Origin: Ruegeria_C sp041537925
Lineage (GTDB): Bacteria; Pseudomonadota; Alphaproteobacteria; Rhodobacterales; Rhodobacteraceae
Reading direction: 5' to 3'
Assembly (NCBI RefSeq): GCF_041537925.1
Contig: NZ_JBGOSH010000006.1
Span: 215,528 to 279,527 of the forward strand
DNA length: 64,000 bases
The notes beneath the pieces are model-generated. The model was not told where the DNA came from. It did not search any database and saw only the letters and a list, made by a program, of their open reading frames with translations. Of this stretch, positions 34,984-44,148 are shown in pieces (within the stretch, counting starts at the first letter, position 1; the number at the start of each line of letters is the position of its first letter). The translations under genes were made by a program, and so were the position numbers.

Positions 34984-36279
34984 TTGACAGCTCATGTTCT
35001 GGTACTGGGGGCCTACGGTTTCATTGGCAGTGCCGTTGTCAGAGCTCTGAAACAGAAAGGCTTTCGGGTCACCGGTCTTGTCCGCAACCCGCGCGTGGCG
35101 GCGCGGGTCCTGCCAGGCATTCCGGTCAGGGTTGCCGAACTGAGGGCGCTGACTGACGCGGGCCTTTGGTCCGATCTGCTGTCGGATGTCGATGTCGTCG
35201 TGAATTGCGCTGGCGCGTTGCAAGATGGCGGCGGGGATGATCTGGAAACCGTGCACCACCTTGCCATTGCGGCTTTGGGTTTCGCCTGCGCCGCGCGGAA
35301 CATCGCTGTGATCCAGGTTTCGGCTGTGGGAGCAGACAAAGATGCATCAACCGTGTTCATGCAAAGCAAGGCGCGCGGGGATGCAGCGCTGCGCCGCTCG
35401 GGCGTATCGCTGCACCTGTTGCGGCCCGGTCTTGTGATCGGGCAGAGCGCTTTTGGCGGAACCGCCCTGCTGCGGATGTTGGCTGCTGTGCCGATCCTGC
35501 AACCCCTCGCGCTTGGGCGGGCGCCAATCCAGTGCGTCGGCCTGCCGGACCTATGCCGGGTGATCGGTGAGGCAACCGACGGGCGTTTGCGGCCGGGGTG
35601 CTACGATCTGGTCGAAGAAGCTCCGCGCGATCTTGCCGAGGTCGTGGCGCTGACACGTGAGTGGTTGGGCTTTGGGGGCGCCCGATACGTGATCGAATCA
35701 CCCGGTTGGCTGACCAATGGGCTGTCTCGCGGCGCGGATCTGCTGGGGCATCTGGGCTGGCGCTCGCCGCTGCGGGGAACGGCATTGGCCGTGTTAAGCG
35801 ACGGGGTTACCGGGGATCCGGGCCCCTATGCGGCAACCGGTGGTCGCATCCGGTCACTGCCCAAGGTCTATGCCAGCCAAGACTGCACCCGGGCCGAGCG
35901 TCAGGCGGCGCGACTTTCGTTGCTGATGCCGTTGATTCTGACTGTTCTTTGCGTGTTCTGGTGCCTCTCGGGGCTGATCGGCCTGTTGCACGCCGATGCA
36001 GCTGCCGATGTTTTGCGTCAGGCCGGCTGGGGCTCATCGCTTGCAGTCGCGTCGGTTCTGCTATGGTCCTTTATCGATCTAGCTCTGGGCGCGGGGCTTT
36101 TGCTGCGGCGCTGGGCGGCACGGACCTGTCTCGGACAGGTCTTGGTCTCGGGCGCCTATCTTTTGGTCGCAACATTTGTCGTGCCGGAACTTTGGGCAGA
36201 CCCGCTTGGCCCTCTGATAAAAATCCTGCCTGCCGCGATGCTGTCTGTCGTGCTTTATGTTCTGTTGGAGGACCGATGA
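34984..36279 (+). CDS. NAD(P)-binding SDR-like protein with C-terminal DoxX-like membrane domain
   Basis: The protein has 431 residues from TTG 34984 (GAGGTGAC upstream; no ATG fits). The first about 300 residues are an atypical SDR/NmrA-like Rossmann domain, opening V-L-G-A-Y-G-F-I-G-S. The last about 130 form four hydrophobic helices of the DoxX-like type. The fused layout recurs in proteobacteria with unknown substrate; related SDRs act on quinones or sugar nucleotides. The next gene (DUF2269) overlaps its stop codon by 4 bp. Confidence 0.82.
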   Translation: MTAHVLVLGAYGFIGSAVVRALKQKGFRVTGLVRNPRVAARVLPGIPVRVAELRALTDAGLWSDLLSDVDVVVNCAGALQDGGGDDLETVHHLAIAALGFACAARNIAVIQVSAVGADKDASTVFMQSKARGDAALRRSGVSLHLLRPGLVIGQSAFGGTALLRMLAAVPILQPLALGRAPIQCVGLPDLCRVIGEATDGRLRPGCYDLVEEAPRDLAEVVALTREWLGFGGARYVIESPGWLTNGLSRGADLLGHLGWRSPLRGTALAVLSDGVTGDPGPYAATGGRIRSLPKVYASQDCTRAERQAARLSLLMPLILTVLCVFWCLSGLIGLLHADAAADVLRQAGWGSSLAVASVLLWSFIDLALGAGLLLRRWAARTCLGQVLVSGAYLLVATFVVPELWADPLGPLIKILPAAMLSVVLYVLLEDR

Positions 36280-36761
36280 TCGAGCCCGATCTGATTTTGC
36301 GCTGGTTGCATGTGATCGGGACCTGCGTCCTGCTTGGAACCGGGGCCGGGATCGCCTTTTTCATGCTCATGGCGGTGCGCAGCCGCATCCCTACAGTGAT
36401 CGCCCAGGTGGCGGGGTGGGTGGTGATCGCGGACCTGATCTTCACCACTACCGCCGTGATCGCGCAGCCGGTGACCGGCGTATTGCTGGCGCGGCAACTG
36501 GGATGGGACCTGACCGAAGGCTGGCTTCTGCTCTCGATCGGTCTTTATGTGTTCACCGGAGCGTTCTGGCTGCCCGTTGTCTGGATCCAGCTACGCCTGC
36601 GCGACCTCGCAGGTGCCGCCGCAGCGCAGGACGCGCCTTTGCCAACGGCTTTTGACCGGCTCTATCGCATCTGGTTTCTTTGCGGCGTTCCGGCGTTCCT
36701 TGCGGTGCTTGCAATCATATGGCTGATGCTGGCCCGGCCCGACATCCCGCTCTGGAAGTGA
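36276..36761 (+). CDS. DUF2269-family integral membrane protein
   Basis: This 161-residue protein starts with the ATG at 36276, which overlaps the SDR-DoxX stop. Four hydrophobic helices are seen. H12 in the first helix (W-L-H-V-I-G-T) sits where heme or metal binding has been suggested for similar small membrane proteins. I infer it works with the SDR-DoxX protein because of coupling and shared membrane location. The function is unknown. Confidence 0.8.
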   Translation: MIEPDLILRWLHVIGTCVLLGTGAGIAFFMLMAVRSRIPTVIAQVAGWVVIADLIFTTTAVIAQPVTGVLLARQLGWDLTEGWLLLSIGLYVFTGAFWLPVVWIQLRLRDLAGAAAAQDAPLPTAFDRLYRIWFLCGVPAFLAVLAIIWLMLARPDIPLWK

Positions 36762-36844
36762 ACGTGACCGCTTTACCCCGGTCGGAACCCGCCATATAAG
36801 GCGGCCATGTCCTGCCTGAAGGCCATCATTATTCGAATTACAAC

Positions 36845-36874
36845 CCCGGCGCTCTGATCTTCCGAGACGCCGGG
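36845..36874 (+). repeat. Inverted repeat in the ileS leader
   Basis: CCCGGCG (36845-36851) pairs with CGCCGGG (36868-36874), with an extra CTC/GAG at the inner side. There is no T-run. It may be a leader hairpin of ileS, but there is no T-box pattern. Confidence 0.4.
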
Positions 36875-36941
36875 CAAAGGTGTTTGAGACCTCGCACCGA
36901 CCGAACATCCGATCCATATGCCATCGACAAGGACGCCACCT

Positions 36942-39857
36942 ATGTGCGCCGACACGACCCACACGCCCGACTACAAAGATACGCTGAACCTGCCCAAGAC
37001 CGATTTCCCGATGCGCGCGGGCCTGCCCAAGCGCGAGCCCACATGGCTGGAACGCTGGGAGACAATCGGTGTCTATGATCGCCTGCGCGAAAAAGAGGGC
37101 CGCACGCCCTTTACCCTGCACGATGGCCCCCCCTACGCCAACGGTCACCTGCATATCGGTCACGCGCTGAACAAGACCATCAAGGACATGATCGTGCGTT
37201 CGCACCAGATGATGGGCCATGACGCGCGCTATGTGCCCGGCTGGGACTGCCACGGCCTGCCGATCGAATGGAAGATCGAGGAACAGTACCGCAAGAAGGG
37301 CAAGAACAAGGACGAGGTGAACGTCGTCGATTTCCGTCAGGAATGCCGCAAGTTCGCCGAGGGCTGGATCGATATCCAGCGCGAAGAATTCAAGCGTCTG
37401 GGCATCACCGGCAACTGGGTCGATCCCTATATCACCATGGATTATCACGCCGAGGCCGTGATCGCCGATGAGTTCATGAAGTTCCTGATGAACGGCACGC
37501 TCTATCAGGGCTCCAAACCGGTGATGTGGTCGCCCATCGAGAAAACCGCGCTTGCCGAGGCCGAGGTTGAGTATCACGACAAGGAAAGCTTCACCATCTG
37601 GGTGAAGTTCAAGGTCGTCAATGCAGGTGATTTGGATGACGCCTATGTGGTGATCTGGACCACGACGCCGTGGACGATGCCTTCGAACAAGGCGGTCGTT
37701 TACGGCAAGGACATCTCTTACGGTCTGTACGAGATCACCGGTGCGCCGGACGAATGCTGGGCCAGTGTTGGTGACAAATACCTGCTGGCCGACAATCTGG
37801 CCGCCGACGTGCTGGGCCGTGCACGCCTGAACGATGACCAGTGGACTCGTGTCCGTGACGTGACCGCGGATGAACTGGAAGGCGCTGGCCTGGAACACCC
37901 GCTGGCCGGGGCCGAAGGTGGCAATGGCGAATGGGATGATATCCGCGATTTCCGTGCCGCAGAGTTTGTGACCGACACCGAAGGCACCGGCTTTGTCCAC
38001 TGCGCACCGTCGCATGGTATGGAGGAATTCGAGCTCTACCGCGATCTGGGCATGCTGGAGCAGGTCATCACCTATAACGTGATGGACGATGGCTCTTTCC
38101 GCGCCGATCTGCCGTTCTTTGGCGGCACCTACATTCTGTCCCGCAAGGGCGGCGAGGGCGATGCCAACAAGGCGGTGATCGACAAGCTGGTCGAGGTCGG
38201 CGGGCTGCTGGCGCGTGGCAAGATCAAGCACAGCTATCCGCATTCATGGCGCTCGAAAGCGCCGATCATCTATCGCAACACACCGCAGTGGTTTGCTTCC
38301 GTCGACCGCAAGCTGGACGATGGTATGGGCGAGATGGGTGACACAATCCGCACCCGCGCCCTGCGCTCGATCGACGAGTTGGTGAAATGGACGCCGCAGA
38401 CCGGCCGCAACCGTCTGCACTCGATGATCGAGGCGCGCCCGGATTGGGTTCTGTCCCGCCAGCGCGCCTGGGGTGTGCCGCTGACCTGCTTCACCAAGAA
38501 GGGCGCTCTGCCGATCGACGCTGATTACCTGCTCCGCAACGAAGAGCTGAACGCCCGCGTCAAGGCGGCGTTCGAGAAGGACGGCGCAGATATCTGGTAC
38601 ACCGACGGCTTCAAGGCGCAGGTGCTGGACGGCATCGCCAATCCAGACGATTACGATCAGGTGTTCGACGTGCTGGACGTGTGGTTCGACAGCGGCTCAA
38701 CCCATGCCTTTGTTCTGCGTGACCGCGACGACGGGACCGAGGATGGCATCGCTGACGTCTATATGGAAGGTACAGACCAGCACCGCGGTTGGTTCCATTC
38801 CTCAATGCTGCAGGCTTGTGGCACAAAGGGCCGTGCGCCGTACCGCAACGTGGTCACCCATGGCTTCACGCTGGACGCCAAGGGCAACAAGATGTCCAAA
38901 TCGCTGGGCAACACCATCGTGCCGGAAGAAGTCATCAAGCAATACGGAGCCGACATCCTGCGCTTGTGGGTGGCCCAGACAGACTATACCGCCGACCAGC
39001 GGATCGGGCCGGAAATCCTGAAAGGGACCGCTGACAGCTATCGCCGGTTGCGCAATACGATGCGGTTCATGCTGGGCTCGCTGGCGGATTTCTCTGAGGC
39101 AGATCGGGTCGATCCAGCCGACATGCCGCGTCTGGAACGCTGGGTGCTTAGCCGTCTGGCCGATTTGGATGAGCAGGTACGCAAGGGCTATGCGGCGTTT
39201 GATTTTCAGGGTGTGTTCAGCGCAGTTTTCACCTTCGCCACGGTGGACCTGTCGTCGTTTTACTTCGACGTACGGAAAGACGCGCTCTATTGCGACGGCG
39301 ACAGCCTGCGCCGCCGCGCCGCTCGCACCGTGCTGGACATCCTGTTCCACCGCCTGACCGCCTGGCTGGCGCCGGTACTGGTCTTCACAATGGAAGAGGT
39401 CTGGCTGGAACGCTTTCCGGGCGAGGACAGTTCGGTCCATCTGGTCGACTTCCCCGACACGCCCGCCGACTGGCGCACCCCGGAGCTTGAGGCCGGCATG
39501 GCCAAAATCCGCCGCGTTCGCCGCGCGGTGACCGCCGCGCTGGAGGTGCAGCGTCAGGACAAGGTGATCGGCTCCAGCCTTGAGGCCGCGCCGATCGTGC
39601 ACGTGGAAGACGCCGAAACCCGCGCGCTACTGGCGACATTCGACGTGGACGACATGTGCATCACTTCGGGTCTGACCGTCACCGGCGATCCTGCCCCGGC
39701 CGAGGCCTTCCGTGTGCCCGAGATCGAGGGCGTTGGCGTGGTCTTCGAAAAGGCCGACGGCGCCAAGTGCCAGCGCTGCTGGAAGATCCTGCCGGATGTG
39801 GGCCGCCATGCCCATACCGGTGTTTGCGGGCGCTGCAACGAGGCGCTGCCGGGGTAA
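36942..39857 (+). CDS. ileS: Isoleucyl-tRNA synthetase
   Basis: The ATG at 36942 (AAGGA about ten bases upstream) yields 971 residues; an earlier in-frame ATG at 36918 adds eight residues. HIGH is at 71-74 and K-M-S-K-S at 650-654, both in the expected places for class Ia. The CP1 editing domain includes T-T-T-P-W-T-M near residue 240. The C-terminal zinc ribbon has C-x2-C and C-x2-C pairs in the last 40 residues. It charges tRNA-Ile and edits valine. Confidence 0.98.
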   Translation: MCADTTHTPDYKDTLNLPKTDFPMRAGLPKREPTWLERWETIGVYDRLREKEGRTPFTLHDGPPYANGHLHIGHALNKTIKDMIVRSHQMMGHDARYVPGWDCHGLPIEWKIEEQYRKKGKNKDEVNVVDFRQECRKFAEGWIDIQREEFKRLGITGNWVDPYITMDYHAEAVIADEFMKFLMNGTLYQGSKPVMWSPIEKTALAEAEVEYHDKESFTIWVKFKVVNAGDLDDAYVVIWTTTPWTMPSNKAVVYGKDISYGLYEITGAPDECWASVGDKYLLADNLAADVLGRARLNDDQWTRVRDVTADELEGAGLEHPLAGAEGGNGEWDDIRDFRAAEFVTDTEGTGFVHCAPSHGMEEFELYRDLGMLEQVITYNVMDDGSFRADLPFFGGTYILSRKGGEGDANKAVIDKLVEVGGLLARGKIKHSYPHSWRSKAPIIYRNTPQWFASVDRKLDDGMGEMGDTIRTRALRSIDELVKWTPQTGRNRLHSMIEARPDWVLSRQRAWGVPLTCFTKKGALPIDADYLLRNEELNARVKAAFEKDGADIWYTDGFKAQVLDGIANPDDYDQVFDVLDVWFDSGSTHAFVLRDRDDGTEDGIADVYMEGTDQHRGWFHSSMLQACGTKGRAPYRNVVTHGFTLDAKGNKMSKSLGNTIVPEEVIKQYGADILRLWVAQTDYTADQRIGPEILKGTADSYRRLRNTMRFMLGSLADFSEADRVDPADMPRLERWVLSRLADLDEQVRKGYAAFDFQGVFSAVFTFATVDLSSFYFDVRKDALYCDGDSLRRRAARTVLDILFHRLTAWLAPVLVFTMEEVWLERFPGEDSSVHLVDFPDTPADWRTPELEAGMAKIRRVRRAVTAALEVQRQDKVIGSSLEAAPIVHVEDAETRALLATFDVDDMCITSGLTVTGDPAPAEAFRVPEIEGVGVVFEKADGAKCQRCWKILPDVGRHAHTGVCGRCNEALPG

Positions 39858-39948
39858 GCTCGGGTTCTAGGCGCCTGCAGGCGGCTTTCCCCACCCTGCA
39901 ACAGGATTACGCTTGCGGCCAACCGTCCGGGTCTGTCAGGCTGCGATC

Positions 39949-40404
39949 ATGAATATGATCGCAGTCGAAACGCAGTTTGGTACATTGGGTATCGAGGAGG
40001 AGGCCGGGGAAATTACTTCGGTGGTCTGGGACGGAGTTGCCAGAGGCGACGAAACCCCTGTGCTGCAGGAGGCCGTATCGCAGATGCGCGCCTATGACAG
40101 GGGCGAGTTGGAAGCGTTCGATCTGCCGCTGCGTGTCGACGGTTCCGCCCTTCAGCAATCCGTATGTGCTGCGATGCGGGACATTCCCTTTGGCTATACC
40201 CGGACCTACGGCGAGATCGCCAGCGATCTTGGCGTGCCCGCACAGGCCATTGGGCAGGCCTGCGGCGGCAACCCGATCCCGGTGATCATACCCTGCCACC
40301 GCGTGATGGGGGCAAAGGGGCTGACCGGCTTCTCCGGCAAGGGGGGCGTCGAGACAAAGGTAGCGCTGTTGCGCCACGAAGGGGCGGCCGGATTGCTTAT
40401 TTGA
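39949..40404 (+). CDS. ogt: Methylated-DNA-[protein]-cysteine S-methyltransferase
   Basis: This 151-residue protein starts from ATG 39949, with another in-frame ATG six bases later. The active-site I-P-C-H-R has C116 as the alkyl acceptor; the helix-turn-helix and the Asn hinge (G-G-N-P) precede it. It repairs O6-methylguanine by suicide transfer. There is no AdaA regulator domain. It stands alone after ileS. Confidence 0.94.
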   Translation: MNMIAVETQFGTLGIEEEAGEITSVVWDGVARGDETPVLQEAVSQMRAYDRGELEAFDLPLRVDGSALQQSVCAAMRDIPFGYTRTYGEIASDLGVPAQAIGQACGGNPIPVIIPCHRVMGAKGLTGFSGKGGVETKVALLRHEGAAGLLI

Positions 40405-40464
40405 GACAGATCAATGCGTTGGCGGCGGGTCCTCTGGCACCCTGCGCAGCAGAATTGAAAAGGA

Positions 40465-40932
40465 ATGACTAAAATGACGGATCGAGCCGCCTTGAAACAG
40501 GCCGTTGTGGCAAAGCTGATGTCGCTCGAAGAGGCCGAACTGGCCGACGCCATCGCTCATTACGAGGCGTTCATGGCGGATTCGCGGCTGGACGAACGTG
40601 AGGCGCATGACAAGGACGACCTGGCGGCCTCGCGCGAGAATGCCGATCTGGCCGCCGCTTTCGATACGCCGGTACAGACCCATCACGCCAAGATCGACGT
40701 GATCGAGAACACCGATTTCAGCCCGACCGGTACTGTCGGTCCCGGTGCCATCGTCTCGTTCAAGGATCGCAACTTCATCGTCTGCGTCTCCACCACCCGG
40801 TTCGAGGTGAATGGCACTATCTATATGGGTGTCTCGACCGCCAGCCCGATCTACAAGGCCATGGCCGGGCTGGAAGCGGGCGAGAGCTTTGGATTCAATG
40901 GGACCGAATTCGAGATACAGGACGTTCTGTGA
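40465..40932 (+). CDS. GreA/GreB C-terminal-like small protein
   Basis: The 155 residues open with an alpha-helical N-terminal half that is Ala/Glu/Asp-rich. The compact C-terminal half, from about residue 88, reads V-G-P-G-A-I-V-S-F then V-S-T-A-S-P-I-Y-K-A-M-A-G-L-x-x-G-E, close to the S-P-I-G-x-A-L-x-G-x-x-x-G-D pattern of the GreA/B fold that docks on the RNA polymerase secondary channel. The long coiled coil of true Gre factors is not obvious. It may be a Rnk-like or Gfh-like regulator of polymerase. A methyltransferase gene overlaps its stop codon by 4 bp. Confidence 0.65.
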   Translation: MTKMTDRAALKQAVVAKLMSLEEAELADAIAHYEAFMADSRLDEREAHDKDDLAASRENADLAAAFDTPVQTHHAKIDVIENTDFSPTGTVGPGAIVSFKDRNFIVCVSTTRFEVNGTIYMGVSTASPIYKAMAGLEAGESFGFNGTEFEIQDVL

Positions 40933-41558
40933 AACCCGGGGGCGACGCTTCGGTCGCCGAGATTCTGGCAGCCTATGATGCGGCCACGGATACCCTGACC
41001 CAACGGCTTGAGGCGCTGAATACGGCCACCATCCTGCAGCCGGTTGCGAGATTTCTGCCCACCGGTCCGGCGCGGGTTCTGGATGTGGGCGCGGGAACCG
41101 GTCGCGACGCGGCATGGTTTGCCGGGCAGGGACATCAGGTCTGGGCGGCGGAACCGGTCGACAGCTTGCGGCAGGCGGCGCGGGACCTGCACGGCTCTGC
41201 TGATATCTCATGGCTTGATGACGGGTTGCCGGATCTGACACGGGCCAGTGCTCAGGGCTTCGGGTTCGACCTCGTTCTGGTTAACGCGGTGTGGCACCAT
41301 GTGCCGCCCGCGCAACGGGCGGCATCGATGACGGCGCTTGCGGGACTCACCGGGCCGGGTGGGCGACTGATCCTGTCCCTGCGCGAGGGGCCGTCGGACC
41401 CCGCGCGCCCGGCCTTTCCGGCGGAAGTGGACAAGACCATCGCTGAGGCAGAGGCGCATAACCTCAGGCTGGAGCGGCGCAGCTGGGTCGAAGCAGTGCA
41501 GCCGGAGAACCGGCGCAGCGGCGTGATCTTTACGTGGCTGGTGTTTCTGCGGGAATGA
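40929..41558 (+). CDS. Class I SAM-dependent methyltransferase
   Basis: The 209 residues start at GTG, overlapping the preceding stop. The SAM motif V-L-D-V-G-A-G-T-G-R-D-A is at about 48-59 and motif II A-E-P-V-D-S-L near 74. Motif IV reads D-L-V-L-V-N-A-V-W-H-H-V near 115. This resembles UbiE/Methyltransf_25-type small-molecule enzymes. Coupling to the GreA/B-like protein suggests a shared job, but no substrate is evident. Its last 29 bp overlap the convergent pcs gene. Confidence 0.82.
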   Translation: MKPGGDASVAEILAAYDAATDTLTQRLEALNTATILQPVARFLPTGPARVLDVGAGTGRDAAWFAGQGHQVWAAEPVDSLRQAARDLHGSADISWLDDGLPDLTRASAQGFGFDLVLVNAVWHHVPPAQRAASMTALAGLTGPGGRLILSLREGPSDPARPAFPAEVDKTIAEAEAHNLRLERRSWVEAVQPENRRSGVIFTWLVFLRE

Positions 41559-42231
41559 TCTGCTGCGCGATGCCCGCGAAGATCAGGTAGAGGCTGGTTA
41601 CCACAAGCCCCCAATGCGCCCAGCTTTCGGGGTGGAAATCGACCCAGGCCGCCCAGCCGGCAAAGAATGTCCAGGCCAATGCCATCGACAAGCTAAGCGG
41701 GCGCCAGCGTTCGGTCCGCACCGGGTGAATGAACTTGAGCGGCAGGAACATGGCCACCGCCAGCGCGCTGACCAGGCAGAGGCTGACCCAGAAATTCGGC
41801 TCGAGCGCAAAGATCACCAGAACGACCATGTTCCAGCAGCCGGGAAATCCGGAAAAGGAATTGTCCTTTGTCTTCATCCGCGTGTCTGCAAAATAAAGCG
41901 CGCTGGTGAAGGTGATGACGATGATGGCGAACCAGCCGGTCCAGCCATTCATCAACCCGGATTTGAACAACGCAAAGGCCGGGATGAACACGTAAGTGAG
42001 ATAATCGATGATCAAGTCCAGCAGAACGCCGTCGAATTCGGGTGCGTTCTTCTTAACGTGATAATGCCGCGCCAGCGGACCATCGATTCCGTCAACGATG
42101 AAGGCCACAACGAGCCAGAGGAACATCAGATCCCATTTCGAGTCCACTGCCGCTAACATGGACAGCATCGCGAAAACAGCTCCGGTGGCCGTGAAAAGAT
42201 GAACGCCGATTGCGCGCTTTCTGGATGTCAT
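41530..42231 (-). CDS. pcs: Phosphatidylcholine synthase
   Basis: The 233-residue membrane protein has about seven hydrophobic helices. The CDP-alcohol phosphotransferase motif appears as D-G-I-D-G-P-L-A-R-x8-E-F-D-G-V-L-L-D-L-I-I-D, with the Pcs-typical spacing. Pcs joins choline and CDP-diacylglycerol to make phosphatidylcholine, a trait of many alphaproteobacteria. It is convergent with the methyltransferase gene, with a 29-bp overlap of coding ends. Confidence 0.92.
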   Translation of the reverse strand: MTSRKRAIGVHLFTATGAVFAMLSMLAAVDSKWDLMFLWLVVAFIVDGIDGPLARHYHVKKNAPEFDGVLLDLIIDYLTYVFIPAFALFKSGLMNGWTGWFAIIVITFTSALYFADTRMKTKDNSFSGFPGCWNMVVLVIFALEPNFWVSLCLVSALAVAMFLPLKFIHPVRTERWRPLSLSMALAWTFFAGWAAWVDFHPESWAHWGLVVTSLYLIFAGIAQQIIPAETPAT

Positions 42232-42300
42232 TGGGCTGTCATGACGGAATTCGTGCGGAACTGCAAACCCCTGATCGGGGAATTTCGGTGTGATTCGGGC

Positions 42301-43221
42301 TCATGCTTTTGGGTGGGTGCGTTCATAAACTTCCATCAGCCGCGCAGTGTCGACCGCCGTGTAGGCCTGCGTGGTGGAAAGCGAGGCATGGCCAAGCAGT
42401 TCCTGGATCGAGCGCAGGTCGCCACCCGCCGCCAGCAGATGGGTGGCAAAGCTGTGTCGCATCGCATGAGGGGTGGCCGAGGCGGGCAGGCCAAGCTGCG
42501 CGCGGGCGCGGGCCATCGCGCCTTGGATCGCGCCGGGATTGAGCGCGCCGCCGCGCACGCCGCGAAACAGCGGGGCGTCTGCCTCCAAAGGGTTGGGGGA
42601 CAGGCGTAAATAGGTTGCGACCGCGTCGCGGGCGGCGTCGATCACCGGCACAACCCGTTCCTTGCCGCCTTTGCCGGTAATCCGCAGCGTGGCTGGCAGC
42701 GGTGCGTCCGCCCCTTTCAGGCCCAGCGCCTCGGAGATACGCAGGCCGCAGCCGTAAAGCAGGGTGACAACCGCTACATCGCGCGCGGCGACCCAGTTGG
42801 TGGTTGATTGCAGCTCGACCGTTTCGATCATGGCGCGGGCGGCGTCCTCGGCCAGTGGTCGTGGCAGTTTCTTTTGGAACTTAGGCGCGCGTGCGGACAA
42901 AACGGCGGTAGGTTCGAACCCTTCGCGTTCGGCCAGCCAGCGATAAAAGGTCTTGACCGCCGAAAGCTTGCGGGCCAGCGACCGCGCGGTAATCCCGTCT
43001 TTGCGCGCCTGCGCCATCCAGGCGCGCATGTCCGATACGGTGATCCGTTCCAGCGCGCCAAGCCCCTGTGGCTCGCCCTTGTGCAGGGTCATGAAGGACA
43101 GGAAATCGGCGACATCGCTGTTATAGGCGGTGATGGTGTTTTCGGCACTGCCCGCCAGCGCCTTTTGCGCGTCCAGCCAGTGCTGAAGCGCGTCGCGGCA
43201 GGCGGGCGAGATCAGGCTCAC
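42301..43221 (-). CDS. xerC: Tyrosine recombinase XerC
   Basis: The 306 residues include an N-terminal SAM-like core-binding domain and a catalytic domain with C-G-L-R-I-S-E-A-L (Arg I), H-A-M-R-H-S-F-A-T-H (His/Arg II), G-H-A-S-L-S-T-T-Q-x-Y (His/Tyr). XerC resolves chromosome dimers with XerD at dif. The start codon overlaps the stop of DUF484 by four bases, the usual pairing in proteobacteria. Confidence 0.95.
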   Translation of the reverse strand: MSLISPACRDALQHWLDAQKALAGSAENTITAYNSDVADFLSFMTLHKGEPQGLGALERITVSDMRAWMAQARKDGITARSLARKLSAVKTFYRWLAEREGFEPTAVLSARAPKFQKKLPRPLAEDAARAMIETVELQSTTNWVAARDVAVVTLLYGCGLRISEALGLKGADAPLPATLRITGKGGKERVVPVIDAARDAVATYLRLSPNPLEADAPLFRGVRGGALNPGAIQGAMARARAQLGLPASATPHAMRHSFATHLLAAGGDLRSIQELLGHASLSTTQAYTAVDTARLMEVYERTHPKA

Positions 43222-43961
43222 GACAGCCAGTGGCGCATCGCCCTTTCGAATACGCCTGCGAAAAACGCCAGCAGATCGGTGCCCTGCTGCGGTGTGAACT
43301 GATGGGCGTCTTCGGCGCCCATGGCCAGCATGCCCGGCAACCGGCCCGAGCCGAAATCAAGCCGCAGGCAGGCCTCGGACCGGATCCGTCCGGCGGAATG
43401 CCCATAGACCTGCGCCGAGCCCTGCTGCATCTGGCGCAGCGTCACCTGACGGGCGCTGCCATCGCGGGCGGTTGGCAGATAACGGTCGATGAAGCCCGGC
43501 TCGGCAACGGTCAGTACTTCGCCCAGCCGCTTGACGGCGGGGTCGTCCTTGTCCTGCGCGGTTTCCAGCACCAGCGTGATCGTATCGACCCGCAGGATGT
43601 CCGCCACTTCGCCGCCCAGATCGGCCAGGAAGGTCTCAAACGTCATCGGGTCCAGCATCCGCAGAATGGCGCGGTGGACCTGATTGGTGCCGGCGAGATT
43701 CTCGTAAGCCGCCGCAATGACCGATCGGTGGGTGTCCTCAAGCCGGTCCAGCCGTGTCTCGAGTCGCTCCATTGCGATGCCACGCAGGTCGACGATATTA
43801 CCACCCATCGCGCGTTCGTTCGCGGCGACCAGCGCGCGCATCACGTCCGTGTCGTCGAGGATGGCGTCCGGCTTGGCGAGGATCGCGTCGCGCAAGGATT
43901 CCTCCAGCTCGGGGCTGGCACTGATCTTGGAGTCTTCGTTTACTTTCGGGCTACTGCTCAT
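43218..43961 (-). CDS. DUF484-family protein (GAF-like), xerC partner gene
   Basis: The ATG at 43961 gives 247 residues beginning M-S-S-S-P-K; a longer in-frame start at 44102 adds 47 residues that do not fit the family. The first about 100 residues are charged and helical, and the rest is a GAF-like fold ending R-A-M-R-H-W-L. Function is unknown in all members; it consistently precedes xerC and overlaps it here by four bases. It may sense a cytosolic ligand. Confidence 0.88.
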   Translation of the reverse strand: MSSSPKVNEDSKISASPELEESLRDAILAKPDAILDDTDVMRALVAANERAMGGNIVDLRGIAMERLETRLDRLEDTHRSVIAAAYENLAGTNQVHRAILRMLDPMTFETFLADLGGEVADILRVDTITLVLETAQDKDDPAVKRLGEVLTVAEPGFIDRYLPTARDGSARQVTLRQMQQGSAQVYGHSAGRIRSEACLRLDFGSGRLPGMLAMGAEDAHQFTPQQGTDLLAFFAGVFERAMRHWLS

Positions 43962-44100
43962 TTGTGCCTCGTTTTTATCTTGGAAAAACATATAACACAG
44001 GAATTTCGATTTGCGCGCCCAAAATCCGCAGAAAACCACTAAATCTGGTGGTTGTGCGTTTTGATCGACGTTTTTGTGCCACAGCCCGGCACATGGGCAC

Positions 44101-44125
44101 AAAAAAAGGAGCGCCGGGGCGCTCC
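44101..44125 (-). terminator. Terminator after the transaldolase-family gene
   Basis: On the minus strand an eight-base stem GGAGCGCC-CC-GGCGCTCC is followed by seven T. It starts 24 bp after the aldolase stop. Confidence 0.93.
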
Positions 44126-44148
44126 CTCGCTTTTGCGCTTACCGCGAT

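Noticed and set aside
36762..36941. T-box or attenuator ahead of ileS
   Set aside because: Only one hairpin is present; there is no T-box consensus or terminator/antiterminator pair, and T-boxes are not expected in this group.
36591..38243. 550-residue minus-strand open frame opposite ileS
   Set aside because: It lies wholly antisense to ileS and has Gly/Ala/Val-rich codon-mirror composition with no family pattern; GC-rich genes often leave long antisense frames.
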